From Vogesella margarita (GTDB taxonomy: Bacteria > Pseudomonadota > Gammaproteobacteria > Burkholderiales > Chromobacteriaceae): a DNA stretch of 64,000 nt. The stretch lies in contig NZ_JAQQLE010000009.1 of the NCBI RefSeq assembly GCF_028548475.1, positions 105,335 to 169,334 of the forward strand, read 5' to 3'. Each line of letters starts with the position of its first letter. Position 1 is the stretch's first letter. This document shows, in pieces, positions 43,228 through 51,415 of the stretch. A program made the translations under genes and the position numbers. A model generated the notes under the pieces. That model saw nothing but the letters and a program-made list of their open reading frames with translations. It was not told the origin of the DNA and did no database searches.

Positions 43228-46200
43228 TCACTCCTCCCCCGCCTTCAACGCCGCCACCATCGGTTTCAGCAGCGTTTCCGCCAGTTGCGCGAACAGCGGG
43301 TCGGACAGTGGTTCCTGATGGCGGAACACCAGCAGGTTGGCGGCGTCGTCGCGCTGCGGGCTGCGGCCGAAGCCGGTGAAATCGGGCGCCCATTCATTTT
43401 GCGCGGCGTCCAGTTCCTGCCCCGGCTTGGCGCGGGCGTAGGCCAGCGAGGTGCGGGCGAAGAACGGCAGCGGCTGGCTTTGTCCCTGGCGGTAGCGCAG
43501 CAGCCAGGCGTGCAACAGGCCGGCAGCGTCCAGCGGCGCACCGTCGCCGTCGTCCGGGCCGAAGCCGTGCACGCCGTCTTCGGCGAACAGCTGCGATTGC
43601 GGCGCGATGCCGGGCACGGCGGCGGCGAGGCGCACCAGGTGTTCCAGCCACAGCGCGATCAGGTCGCCGGCGTAGGCCTTGCGCGGCACCACGCGCTGCA
43701 GGCCCTCGGGGCGCAGGCCGGACAGCTCGCCGCTGAGCAGGATGTCACCCAGTTGCAGCCGCACCGGCTGCGGCGGCAGGGTGTCGTCCAGCAGCGTGGC
43801 CGGCAGGCGCGCGGCAAAGCGGGCGCTGGCGGCGCGTTCCAGCGCCAGCCACGACTCACCCAGCGCGGCGTCCGGCAGCAGGCCGCGCCCCTGCAGCCGC
43901 GCTTCTGCATGGCGCAGCGGCTGGCGCGCGAGCAGGGTGTGCACCAGCGTGTCGCGGATGTCGGCGCGGCTGTCGCGGTCGATGGCGAACGGCTCGCGCG
44001 TGGGCAGCTCGTCGGCGATGCGCTCCAGCTTCAGGCCGAGACGGTCGGCCAGCCAGGCGCGCACCGGGTTGCGCCAGAAGCGCAAGAGATCGGCCAGCCG
44101 CACCGAGGTCAGCTCCGGCAGCGCAAGGTTGGCCGCAAACGGTTGCGGCACGGCCGGCGGTGCGGCCAGCGCCTGCTGCCACACCGGCTCGAAGCTGTCG
44201 GCGGCGCGGTAGTAGGCGCGCGAGAACGGCTGCAGCGGGTGGCGGGTGGTGATGGTGTCGCCGATGTCGCCGCCGCTCATCGCGGCCAGCGTGTCCAGCA
44301 GCTCGGCCACCAGCGGCGACGGCGGCAGCGGCTCGTCGCTGCGCACGCTGCGGCCAACCCAGCTGAGGTAGAGCGTATCGCGAGCGGACAGGATGGCCTC
44401 CAGGAACAGGTAGCGGTCGTCGAAGCGGCGTGAGCGGTCGCCCTTTTGCGGATGGCGCGCCACCAGATCGAAGCTGACCGGGCGCTCGTCGCGCGGGTAG
44501 GCGCCGTCGTTCATGCCGATCAGGCACAGCACGCGGAACGGGATGGAGCGCATCGGCACCATCGCGCAGAAGGTCAGCCCGCCGGTGAGGAAACCGCCGC
44601 TGCTGGCCACCTGCAGCTGGCGCAACACCGCGTCGCGCACCACCGCTAGCGGCACGCTGCCGTCGAAAACGGCCAGCGCGGCATCGGCGGCCAGTTCGTC
44701 GGCGATGCCGTGCAGCACCTGCAACGCGGCTTCGCCGTCTTCCTCGACCTGGAACAGGCTGGCTGCGGCTTCGCGCAGACGCGCCGCCCAGTCGGCGACG
44801 CTGGCCGGCTGCGCCCACCGCTCGGCCAGCACGCTGAGCGTGTCGAACAGCGCGCCCAGCCGCGCCAGCCGCTCGGCGGCCTGGCCTTGCGCCGCGCCGT
44901 CGGGCAGCAGGCCGCCAAACAGCGGCTCGCCGTCGCCGGCGAGGCTGGCCGGCAGCAGCGTGCCCAGCAGCAGGCGGTCCAGCCCCCAGCGCCAGCTGTG
45001 CGTGGCCTCGGCCGGCAGGCCCAGTTCGGCCTTGTGCGCCGCATCGCGGCCCCAGCGGATGCCGGCGCCGCGCACCCAGCCGCGCAGCAGGGTCACGTCC
45101 TCGTCGGCAAGGCCGAAGCGGGCCAGCAGCTCGCGGCAATCGAGCAGCGCCAGCACCTCGTCGGCGGCAAAGCGCGAGTCGGCCAGCTCAAGCACCGCGC
45201 CGAAGGTGGCCAACAGCGGCACTTCGCGGGTCAGGCGGCGGTCGGCAATGCTGTAGGGGATGGACGGCGCGTCGCTGCGGTAGCCGAACACGGCATCGAT
45301 ATAGGGCGCGTAGGCGTTGATGTCCGGCGTCAGCACCGCGATGTCGGCCGGGGTCAGCGTCGGGTCGGCCACCAGCATAGACAGCAGGCGGTCCTTCAGC
45401 ACCTCCAGCTCGCGCATCGGGCTGTGGGTGATGTGGCAGACGATGGAGCGGTCGTCCGCCGCCGGCGGCTGCACGTTGGCCGCAGGTGGGCTGAGCTGCA
45501 AGATGTCGCGCTGCAGCCGCGCCAGCAGGCTGTCGCCGGCGGGGGGCAGGAACATCGATTCGGCGTCCGGCACGCCGGCGGCGATGTCGTCGAAGAAGTC
45601 GCGCCCCTGCTGCCCCAGCGACGCCAGCAGCGGGTGGCCGCCGTCGGCGCTTTCGCCACGGGCGAACAGCTTGAGCTGGCCGCGCGCGTCGACTATGTCG
45701 CCCCAGTAGGCCTCGCACGGGTTGAGCAGGAACACGTTGACCTCGGTCAGCTCGGCCATGCGCAGCAACAGCGCCAGGTACATCGGCGCCAGCGTGGCGA
45801 TGCCGAACACCGACACCCGCTCGGGCAGGTGCTCCGGCCGCAGGCGCGCAAAGAAGTCGTCGAGCATGGTGACGCGGTGGCGGCCGGGCAGCTCCGCGGC
45901 CAACCTTTGCCACAGCGCCGCCTGCCACGCCTCGTCCTCGCCCAGATCCAGGCGCTGGCCGGCCTCCCACGCGCGGATCCACGCCGGACGGAACACCAGG
46001 TACTGGTCGTAGATGTCGGCGATCTTGCCGGCCAGCTCGAAACAGGCCAGCGGCCCGCCTTCCAGATAACGCACCAGCGGCGTGTACGGCTCGCCCTGCA
46101 GTGTGGGCAACACCTCCATCAGCCGCCAGGTCAGCACCTCCGGCGCAAAGGCGGACTTGGGCGGCAGCTCGGGCAGCACCGTCTTCATCAGCCGCCAGCC

Positions 46201-46404
46201 GAAGCCGGCCGGCAGCACGAATTCAAGGTTGGCCGCAAGGCCGCGCTCGCGCGCCAGCTGCAGCGTCAGCCAGCGCCCCATGCCGCGGCTTTGCACCATC
46301 ACCACTTCCGGCGCGAACGGATCGGCCAGCGGGCTGTCAGTCAGGTGGCGATAAAGAATGCCGAGGGCTTCGAGGCGGTTGGACTGGTACAGGTGCAGGG
46401 ACAT
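43228..46404 (-). CDS. recC: Exodeoxyribonuclease V gamma subunit
   Basis: 1058-residue RecC. N-terminal SNRLEALGILYRHL and VVMVQSRGMGRWLTLQLA, then WRLMEVLP, central ITHSPMRELEVLKDRLL, TPDINAYAPYIDAVFG and RSIPFRVLCLIGMNDGAYPR are typical of RecC, which holds RecB and RecD and scans for Chi. Three exact copies of the repeat lie inside (44125, 45896, 46225), read as AANL, RLAA and AANL, plus partial ones at 44350 and 45472. Confidence 0.95.
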   Translation of the reverse strand: MSLHLYQSNRLEALGILYRHLTDSPLADPFAPEVVMVQSRGMGRWLTLQLARERGLAANLEFVLPAGFGWRLMKTVLPELPPKSAFAPEVLTWRLMEVLPTLQGEPYTPLVRYLEGGPLACFELAGKIADIYDQYLVFRPAWIRAWEAGQRLDLGEDEAWQAALWQRLAAELPGRHRVTMLDDFFARLRPEHLPERVSVFGIATLAPMYLALLLRMAELTEVNVFLLNPCEAYWGDIVDARGQLKLFARGESADGGHPLLASLGQQGRDFFDDIAAGVPDAESMFLPPAGDSLLARLQRDILQLSPPAANVQPPAADDRSIVCHITHSPMRELEVLKDRLLSMLVADPTLTPADIAVLTPDINAYAPYIDAVFGYRSDAPSIPYSIADRRLTREVPLLATFGAVLELADSRFAADEVLALLDCRELLARFGLADEDVTLLRGWVRGAGIRWGRDAAHKAELGLPAEATHSWRWGLDRLLLGTLLPASLAGDGEPLFGGLLPDGAAQGQAAERLARLGALFDTLSVLAERWAQPASVADWAARLREAAASLFQVEEDGEAALQVLHGIADELAADAALAVFDGSVPLAVVRDAVLRQLQVASSGGFLTGGLTFCAMVPMRSIPFRVLCLIGMNDGAYPRDERPVSFDLVARHPQKGDRSRRFDDRYLFLEAILSARDTLYLSWVGRSVRSDEPLPPSPLVAELLDTLAAMSGGDIGDTITTRHPLQPFSRAYYRAADSFEPVWQQALAAPPAVPQPFAANLALPELTSVRLADLLRFWRNPVRAWLADRLGLKLERIADELPTREPFAIDRDSRADIRDTLVHTLLARQPLRHAEARLQGRGLLPDAALGESWLALERAASARFAARLPATLLDDTLPPQPVRLQLGDILLSGELSGLRPEGLQRVVPRKAYAGDLIALWLEHLVRLAAAVPGIAPQSQLFAEDGVHGFGPDDGDGAPLDAAGLLHAWLLRYRQGQSQPLPFFARTSLAYARAKPGQELDAAQNEWAPDFTGFGRSPQRDDAANLLVFRHQEPLSDPLFAQLAETLLKPMVAALKAGEE

Positions 46405-46490
46405 GGCGTGGTGATGGCGTAGTCATCAAGGTGCCAAGTTTAGCACCCCCGCCGCCGGGCAAAGCCGCTACCATTACCCGCTCCAGATAA

Positions 46491-46602
46491 GAGCCGCGAA
46501 CAAAACCTCGCAGAGTACCTGAGCCAAGGCGCGCCGACGCAGACAGTACAAATAGTACGGCAAGGAGGCGCAACGCAGGATCAGGGGTTTTGTTAGTGGC
46601 TC
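46491..46602. repeat. TIR-bounded intergenic element upstream of the SirB2-family gene
   Basis: About 112 bases bounded by imperfect terminal inverted repeats (GAGCCGCGAACAAAACCT against GAGCCACTAACAAAACCC in reverse). The centre carries AGTACAAATAGTAC and GC-rich arms able to fold on themselves. No ORF. It has the look of a MITE-like palindromic element; only one copy is in the window. Confidence 0.65.
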
Positions 46603-46630
46603 CAAGCAACGCGTCACAGGAAGATCAAGC

Positions 46631-47008
46631 ATGAACTATCTCGTACTGAAACACGCCCACGCCGGGCTGGCCTATCTGTCGGTGACGCTGTTCGCCGCGC
46701 GCGCCGCGCTGTCCTACGCCAAGCCGGCGCTGCTGCAGGGCAAGGCGCTGCGCATCGCGCCGCATGTGATCGACACCCTGCTGCTGGCCGCAGGCATCAC
46801 GCTGGCGGTGTGGGCCGGCTTCTCGCCGCACAATCAGCCGTGGCTGGCGGCCAAGCTCGTGGCGCTGCTGGCCTATATCGCGCTGGGCAGCATCGCCCTG
46901 AAACGGCTGCACGGCTCACCGTGGCGCGCGGTGGTGCTGGCGCTGGCGCTCACGATGCCGCTGTACATGATCGCGGTGGCGAAGACCAAGCTGGCGTGGC
47001 CGTTCTGA
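46631..47008 (+). CDS. SirB2-family membrane protein
   Basis: 125 residues with four predicted membrane helices. It starts MNYLVLKHAHAGLAYLSV, and PHVIDTLLLAAGITLA and MPLYMIAVAKTK follow, the SirB2 pattern. SirB2 members are described next to invasion regulators in enterics, but their molecular function is not established. It is a single gene between the TIR element and a convergent terminator. Confidence 0.85.
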   Translation: MNYLVLKHAHAGLAYLSVTLFAARAALSYAKPALLQGKALRIAPHVIDTLLLAAGITLAVWAGFSPHNQPWLAAKLVALLAYIALGSIALKRLHGSPWRAVVLALALTMPLYMIAVAKTKLAWPF

Positions 47009-47013
47009 GCGCG

Positions 47014-47042
47014 AAAAAAAACCGGCCCTGATCGGGGGCCGG
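47014..47042 (-). terminator. Terminator of the PuuB-like oxidase gene
   Basis: ACCGGCCC / GGGCCGGT arms with eight A's on the + strand reading as U's on the minus strand. Confidence 0.8.
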
Positions 47043-47121
47043 TGCAACAGACAGCAGGGAGAACAAACGGGAGTTCAGGGTGGGCTCACGATCGCGGGAA
47101 TGCCGCAGATCGTGACGCGCC

Positions 47122-48408
47122 TCAGACGCCGAGGCGGTCGCGCATGCCGTACCACCACGCGCCCATGGTCAGCATCGGCACACGCAGCAGCCGGCCGCCG
47201 GGGAACGGATAGTGCGGCAGGCTGGCGAAGGCGTCGAAGCGCTCGCTCTGGCCGCGGATGGCCTCGGACAGGATGCGGCCGGCGAGGTGGGTAAAGGTGA
47301 CACCGTGGCCGCTGCAGCCCTGCGAGTAGTAGATATTGCTGTCGATGCGGCCAACCTGCGGTAGGCGCGACAGCGTCAGCGAGAAGTTGCCGGTCCAGGT
47401 GAACTCGATCTTCACGTCCTTCAGCTGCGGGAAGGTGTGCAGCATCTTGGGGCGGATCAGGCTCTCGATCTCGCCCGGATCACGCGCGCCGTACACGGTG
47501 CCGCCGCCGTACAGCAGGCGGTTGTCGGCGGTCAGGCGGTAGTAGTCGAGCAGGAAGTTGCAGTCTTCCACGCAGTTGTCGCCCGGCAGCAGCGAGCGCG
47601 CCAGCGCCGGATCCAGCCGCTCGGTGGTCACCACCTGGGTGCCGCACGGCAGGCTTTTTTCCGCCAGTTTCGGGATCAGGTTGCCCAGGTAGGCGTTGCC
47701 GGCCACCACCACGAAACGGGCGCTGACCTGGCCCTCGGCGGTTTTCACCACCGCCACCTCGCCGCGCTGGATGTCGGTCACCGCCGACTGCTCGAAAATC
47801 CGGCCGCCCAGCGATTCGAACGCCGCCGCCTCGCCCAGCGCCAGGTTCAGCGGGTGGATGTGGCCGCCCCAGTGGTCGAGCAGTGCGCCGGCGTACTGGT
47901 CGGAGTCGACGATGCGCGCCATGCCGGCCTTGTCGATCATCTCGATGCCGCTGTGGCCGTAGCTTTCCCACAGCCGCTTTTTCGCCTCCAGCTCATCCAG
48001 CTGCTTGCCGGTAAAGGCGGCGAACACGTTGCCGTTCTTCAGGTCGCACTGGATGCCGTATTTGGCGATGCGCTCGCGGATGATCTTGCCGCCCTCGAAC
48101 GCCATCGCGCCCAGCTTGCGCGCGGCGTCCTTGCCGTGGCGCGCCTCGATCACGTCCATGTCGCGGCTGTAGCTGTTGACGATCTGGCCGCCGTTGCGGC
48201 CGGAGGCGCCCCAGCCGACCCGCGCCGCTTCCAGCACGATCACCCGGAAACCGGCCTCGGCGAGGTGCAGCGCGGTGGACAGGCCAGTGTAGCCGGCGCC
48301 GATGACGCAGACGTCGGCCTGCTGGCTGCCCTGCAGCGCCGGGCGCTGCGGCGACGGGTTGGCGGAGTAGGCGTAATAGGAGCGGGTGTGTTCTGTGGTC
48401 TGGCTCAT
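47122..48408 (-). CDS. FAD-dependent oxidoreductase, gamma-glutamylputrescine oxidase-like
   Basis: 428-residue DadA/PuuB-family flavoprotein (E. coli PuuB has 426). It has the FAD-binding VCVIGAGYTGLSTALHLAE, then GWGASGRNGGQI, NAYLG, LLYGGGTVYGARD and the C-terminal YSQGCSGHGVTFTHLAG. It would oxidise gamma-glutamylputrescine or another amine. ATG 48408 follows GAGGA. A LysR regulator gene is immediately upstream on the same strand but ends in its own terminator, so it likely controls this gene. A near-copy of the repeat is inside (47347-47357). Confidence 0.87.
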   Translation of the reverse strand: MSQTTEHTRSYYAYSANPSPQRPALQGSQQADVCVIGAGYTGLSTALHLAEAGFRVIVLEAARVGWGASGRNGGQIVNSYSRDMDVIEARHGKDAARKLGAMAFEGGKIIRERIAKYGIQCDLKNGNVFAAFTGKQLDELEAKKRLWESYGHSGIEMIDKAGMARIVDSDQYAGALLDHWGGHIHPLNLALGEAAAFESLGGRIFEQSAVTDIQRGEVAVVKTAEGQVSARFVVVAGNAYLGNLIPKLAEKSLPCGTQVVTTERLDPALARSLLPGDNCVEDCNFLLDYYRLTADNRLLYGGGTVYGARDPGEIESLIRPKMLHTFPQLKDVKIEFTWTGNFSLTLSRLPQVGRIDSNIYYSQGCSGHGVTFTHLAGRILSEAIRGQSERFDAFASLPHYPFPGGRLLRVPMLTMGAWWYGMRDRLGV

Positions 48409-48494
48409 GGCGGAGTCCTCGATACTGCATTTTTTAAACAGGGCCGCCACGGGCGGCACTCAATAATGGGTTCATTATCGGATGGCGCCGCCAA

Positions 48495-48516
48495 AATGTC
48501 TAATATGTTAAACATT
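48495..48516. promoter_or_regulatory. LysR-type operator candidate before the oxidase gene
   Basis: AATGTCTAA-TATG-TTAAACATT is an imperfect palindrome (one mismatch in nine) with an internal T-N11-A. It lies 87 bases upstream of the oxidase start. A second short inverted repeat (ATAATG...CATTAT) is closer to the gene. Confidence 0.5.
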
Positions 48517-48523
48517 GCACCGC

Positions 48524-48548
48524 AAAAAAAAGCCCGGTCTCCCGGGCT
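48524..48548 (-). terminator. Terminator of the LysR-type regulator gene
   Basis: AGCCCGG / CCGGGCT arms with a seven-A run that reads as U's on the minus strand, ten bases after the stop. Confidence 0.85.
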
Positions 48549-48557
48549 GTCGTGTGC

Positions 48558-49523
48558 TTACAGTATGCTCTGCCGCAGCTCTTCGCGCTTTTGCGACAGG
48601 TCGACACCGGGCAGCTCGGCGATGATGTCCGGGTGGTCGAGCAGCTTCTCCACCACGAAGTCGACGAACACCCGCGTGCGCGGCGCGATGTGGTCGCGGT
48701 GCGGGAAGCAGATGTAGATCGAGCGCTCCATCGACACGAAGTCGGTAAGCACCACTTCCAGCTTGCCGGCACGCACATCATTGAGGATCTCGTGCCCCGG
48801 CAGCTGCGCGACGCCGAGGCCCAGGCGCGCCAGTTCGCGCACGCCGTCGACGTCGTTGGCGGTGTAGGTGCCGGAGACTTCCAGCGGGATACGCTCGCCG
48901 TCACGCTCGAATTCCCACTTGTACAGCCGGCCGGAGGTCGGGAACTGGAAATTAATGCAGTCGTGCGAGGACAGGTCTTCCGGGATGCGCGGTTTGCCGT
49001 GCGCCTCCCAGTAGGCCGGCGCGGCGACCACGTACTGCGGGATGTGCGCCAGATGACGCGCCACCATGCGGCTGTCCGGCATCATGCCGACGCGCACGCC
49101 CACGTCGTAGCCGTCCTCGATCAGGTCGCTGAAGTGGTCGTCCATGCCGAAAAACACGCGGATCTTCGGGTAACGGGTGCAGAATTCTTCCATCAGCGGC
49201 AGGATGAAGCGGCGGCCGAAGGCATTGGGCAGGCTGATGCGCAGGTGGCCGGCCGGCTCGTCGCGGCTGGCCTTCAGCTGGTTGATCGCGGAGTCCAGGT
49301 TGTTGACCGGGCCGCGACACTGCGCGTAGAAGCGGCGGCCGTCCTCGGTCAGGGTCAGCTGGCGCGTGGTACGGTTGAACAGCCGCACCTCCAGCTCCTG
49401 TTCGAGCCTGGCAATACTCTGGCTGACCGCGGCAGGCGACACGCCCAGTTTGCGGGCGGCATCGGAAAAGCTGCCATTCTCGGCCGTGGTCATGAAGACC
49501 ATTAATGCTTTCAACGTATCCAT
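48558..49523 (-). CDS. LysR-family transcriptional regulator
   Basis: 321 residues. The winged helix-turn-helix is FSDAARKLGVSPAAVSQSIA followed by LEQELEVRLFNRTTRQLTLT. The C-terminal effector domain begins GHLRISLPNAFGR, in the CrgA/DsdC-like group that often controls a neighbouring gene. ATG 49523 is chosen over an upstream TTG. The likely target is the PuuB-like oxidase gene downstream. The effector is unknown; an amine or amino acid would fit. Confidence 0.9.
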   Translation of the reverse strand: MDTLKALMVFMTTAENGSFSDAARKLGVSPAAVSQSIARLEQELEVRLFNRTTRQLTLTEDGRRFYAQCRGPVNNLDSAINQLKASRDEPAGHLRISLPNAFGRRFILPLMEEFCTRYPKIRVFFGMDDHFSDLIEDGYDVGVRVGMMPDSRMVARHLAHIPQYVVAAPAYWEAHGKPRIPEDLSSHDCINFQFPTSGRLYKWEFERDGERIPLEVSGTYTANDVDGVRELARLGLGVAQLPGHEILNDVRAGKLEVVLTDFVSMERSIYICFPHRDHIAPRTRVFVDFVVEKLLDHPDIIAELPGVDLSQKREELRQSIL

Positions 49524-50053
49524 AGCTCGACTCAATCATTGAGGCCGGCGGCGCTTCACATTTGACAGAAAACACCTAAAAAAAACCGGCGATTAACAAA
49601 ACACCTTGAAAGATAATAAGCGAAACAGCCGTCCTGTTAAAGCTATTTCCTTATTTTCCATTAAATATGATAAGTCGCATTCCTACCAGTTTTGTGTTGA
49701 ATTTGTCGGCCACCAGATAGCATTTCATGCAAGTGACAAGCCGGCACAGCCTGTCGCAGCCTCGCTGCAAGGCGGCCGCTGTGCGCCAGACGCTCACCCG
49801 CTCAAAATATGACAAAAACCGCAACTGGTGACAAAAAATGGCTGCCAGCGACGCGGCAAGCACGGCGCAAAACGGCCCGGATGCGGGCTGCAGCGCATTT
49901 ATTCCACATGTCATTATTTGCGGCAAGAATGCAACACTGCCGCCATCGCGGCGCGGCGGAGCCCTGCCGGGCACCGGGGCCGCTTGACCCACGTCAACGC
50001 CGGTATGGCGCCTTGCCGCCACAATCGTTCCTTTGCCCTACAGAAAGTTTGCC
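49524..50053. other. Long gene-free gap upstream of LysR and nitronate monooxygenase genes
   Basis: 530 bases; the first part (49570-49700) is very AT-rich for this genome and probably holds the LysR promoter. No ORF with coding character was found. Short reading frames here lack ribosome sites and family matches. An FNR-like dyad lies at 49984. Confidence 0.5.
49984..49997. promoter_or_regulatory. FNR/DNR-like dyad TTGACCCACGTCAA
   Basis: Perfect TTGAC-N4-GTCAA dyad 56 bases before the nitronate monooxygenase start. It differs from the FNR consensus (TTGAT-N4-ATCAA) by the inner base of each half, so it may belong to another CRP/FNR-family regulator or be chance. Confidence 0.35.
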
Positions 50054-51232
50054 ATGTCCCGCCCCCATGCCTTTTCCCCGCTCGTCATCCGCGGCCGCAG
50101 CCTGTTGCCCATCGTGCAAGGCGGGATGGGTGTCGGCATCTCCGCCAAGCAGCTGGCCGGTGCCGTGGCGCGTGAGGGCGGTGTCGGCACCGTGGCCAGC
50201 GTCGACCTGCGCCACCTGCACGAGGACCTGCTGGCCGATGCGGCCAACCTTGAGGGCCAGGACGGCATCAACCGCCTCAACCGCATCGCGCTCGACCGCG
50301 AGGTGAAGGGCGCGCTGCAACGCGCCGACGGTCACGGCATGGTGGCGGTCAACATCATGAAGGCGGTGGACGACCACGCCGCGCTGGTGCGCCAGGCCTG
50401 CGAGTCCGGCGCGCACGCGGTGGTGATGGGCGCCGGCCTGCCGCTGGACCTGCCGGAGATGACCGTGGATCACCCGGACGTGGCGCTGATCCCCATCCTG
50501 TCCGAATCACGCGGCATCGGCATCGTGCTCAAGCGCTGGATGAAGAAGGGCCGGCTGCCGGACGCGATCGTGATCGAGCATCCCAACCACGCCGGCGGCC
50601 ACCTCGGCGCCGCCAGCATCGCCGGGGTCGGCGATGCCAAGTTCGACTTTGCCCGCGTGCTGGAGGAAACCTTCGAGCTGTTCAAGGGCCTGGGGCTGGA
50701 GCGCGAGCGCATTCCGCTGATCGTCGCCGGCGGCGTCAACAGCCACCAGAAAGTGCAGACCTACCTCAACGACTACGGCGCCAGCGGCGTGCAGATCGGC
50801 ACCGCCTTCGCCGTCACCAGCGACGGCGATGCGCACATCAACTTCAAGCGCACGCTGGCCGGCGCCAAACGCGAGGATATCGTCGAGTTCATGTCGGTGG
50901 CCGGCCTGCCGGCGCGCGGCATCCTGACCCCGTTCCTGAAGAGCTACCTCAAGCGCGAGGACAAGCTGCAGGCCAATGCCAAGGCCGATCCGGCGCGCTG
51001 CACCCAGGCGCTGAACTGCCTGTCGGTGTGCGGCCTGCGCGACGGCCTGTCCAAGGTCGGCCAGTTCTGCATCGACCTCAAGCTGGCCGCCGCCTTCCGC
51101 GGCGAAACCAGCAAGGGGCTGTTCTTCCGCGGCGCCGAGCCGCTACCCTTCGGCGACGCGATCAAGAGCGCGCGCGAAACCATCCACTACTTCCTGACCG
51201 GCGAGAAGCCGCTGGACCTGCACGGCGCCTGA
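50054..51232 (+). CDS. Nitronate monooxygenase family protein
   Basis: 392-residue FMN-binding (beta/alpha)8 barrel. It shows PIVQGGMGVGISA, VVMGAGLPLDL, IVIEHPNHAGGHLG with the catalytic-type His, VAGGVNSHQKVQ and VQIGTAFAVTSD. The C-terminal segment has CTQALNCLSVCGLRDG, a Cys cluster seen in a subset of the family. It would oxidise alkyl nitronates or act as an enoyl-type reductase relative. ATG 50054 is preferred to an upstream TTG. A copy of the repeat at 50240-50251 is read as AANL. Confidence 0.86.
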   Translation: MSRPHAFSPLVIRGRSLLPIVQGGMGVGISAKQLAGAVAREGGVGTVASVDLRHLHEDLLADAANLEGQDGINRLNRIALDREVKGALQRADGHGMVAVNIMKAVDDHAALVRQACESGAHAVVMGAGLPLDLPEMTVDHPDVALIPILSESRGIGIVLKRWMKKGRLPDAIVIEHPNHAGGHLGAASIAGVGDAKFDFARVLEETFELFKGLGLERERIPLIVAGGVNSHQKVQTYLNDYGASGVQIGTAFAVTSDGDAHINFKRTLAGAKREDIVEFMSVAGLPARGILTPFLKSYLKREDKLQANAKADPARCTQALNCLSVCGLRDGLSKVGQFCIDLKLAAAFRGETSKGLFFRGAEPLPFGDAIKSARETIHYFLTGEKPLDLHGA

Positions 51233-51278
51233 GCACGGTTCATCGTCCCGCGCGCTGACACGGGACAAGACAAAACGA

Positions 51279-51330
51279 CCACGGCAGCGGTATTTATCGA
51301 GAGATAAACACCGCTGCCGTGGGCGTTTTT
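51279..51330 (+). terminator. Terminator of the nitronate monooxygenase gene
   Basis: Long hairpin (CCACGGCAGCGGT / ACCGCTGCCGTGG plus TTTATC / GATAAA) followed by GCGTTTTT. Confidence 0.92.
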
Positions 51331-51392
51331 AATGCCGTCCCGCCCCATTGCGATCCCTGGCCGCAGACCTTGAACGGGTTCTACGCCGGCAT

Positions 51393-51410
51393 ACGGCCAA
51401 CGTTGGCCGC
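51393..51410. repeat. Near-palindromic CG variant of the repeat
   Basis: ACGGCCAACGTTGGCCGC, one base short of the 18-bp palindrome at 7339 and 19231, directly beyond the qseC-like stop. Confidence 0.8.
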
Positions 51411-51415
51411 AGACG

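Noticed and set aside
36611..46236. Reading the 12-mer as Chi or KOPS
   Set aside because: Exact copies split 15 to 14 between strands with no visible polarity. Chi and KOPS show strong orientation bias. A genome-wide count would settle it.
47085..47116. CTCACGATC...GATCGTGAC inverted repeat as a third copy of the 150-bp element
   Set aside because: Only the tips resemble the element; the inner core shared by copies A and B is missing. It may be just a hairpin after the oxidase gene.
49606..49812. Small ORF of 68 codons in the LysR/nitronate monooxygenase gap
   Set aside because: No ribosome site, unusual composition and no known pattern. The gap looks regulatory.
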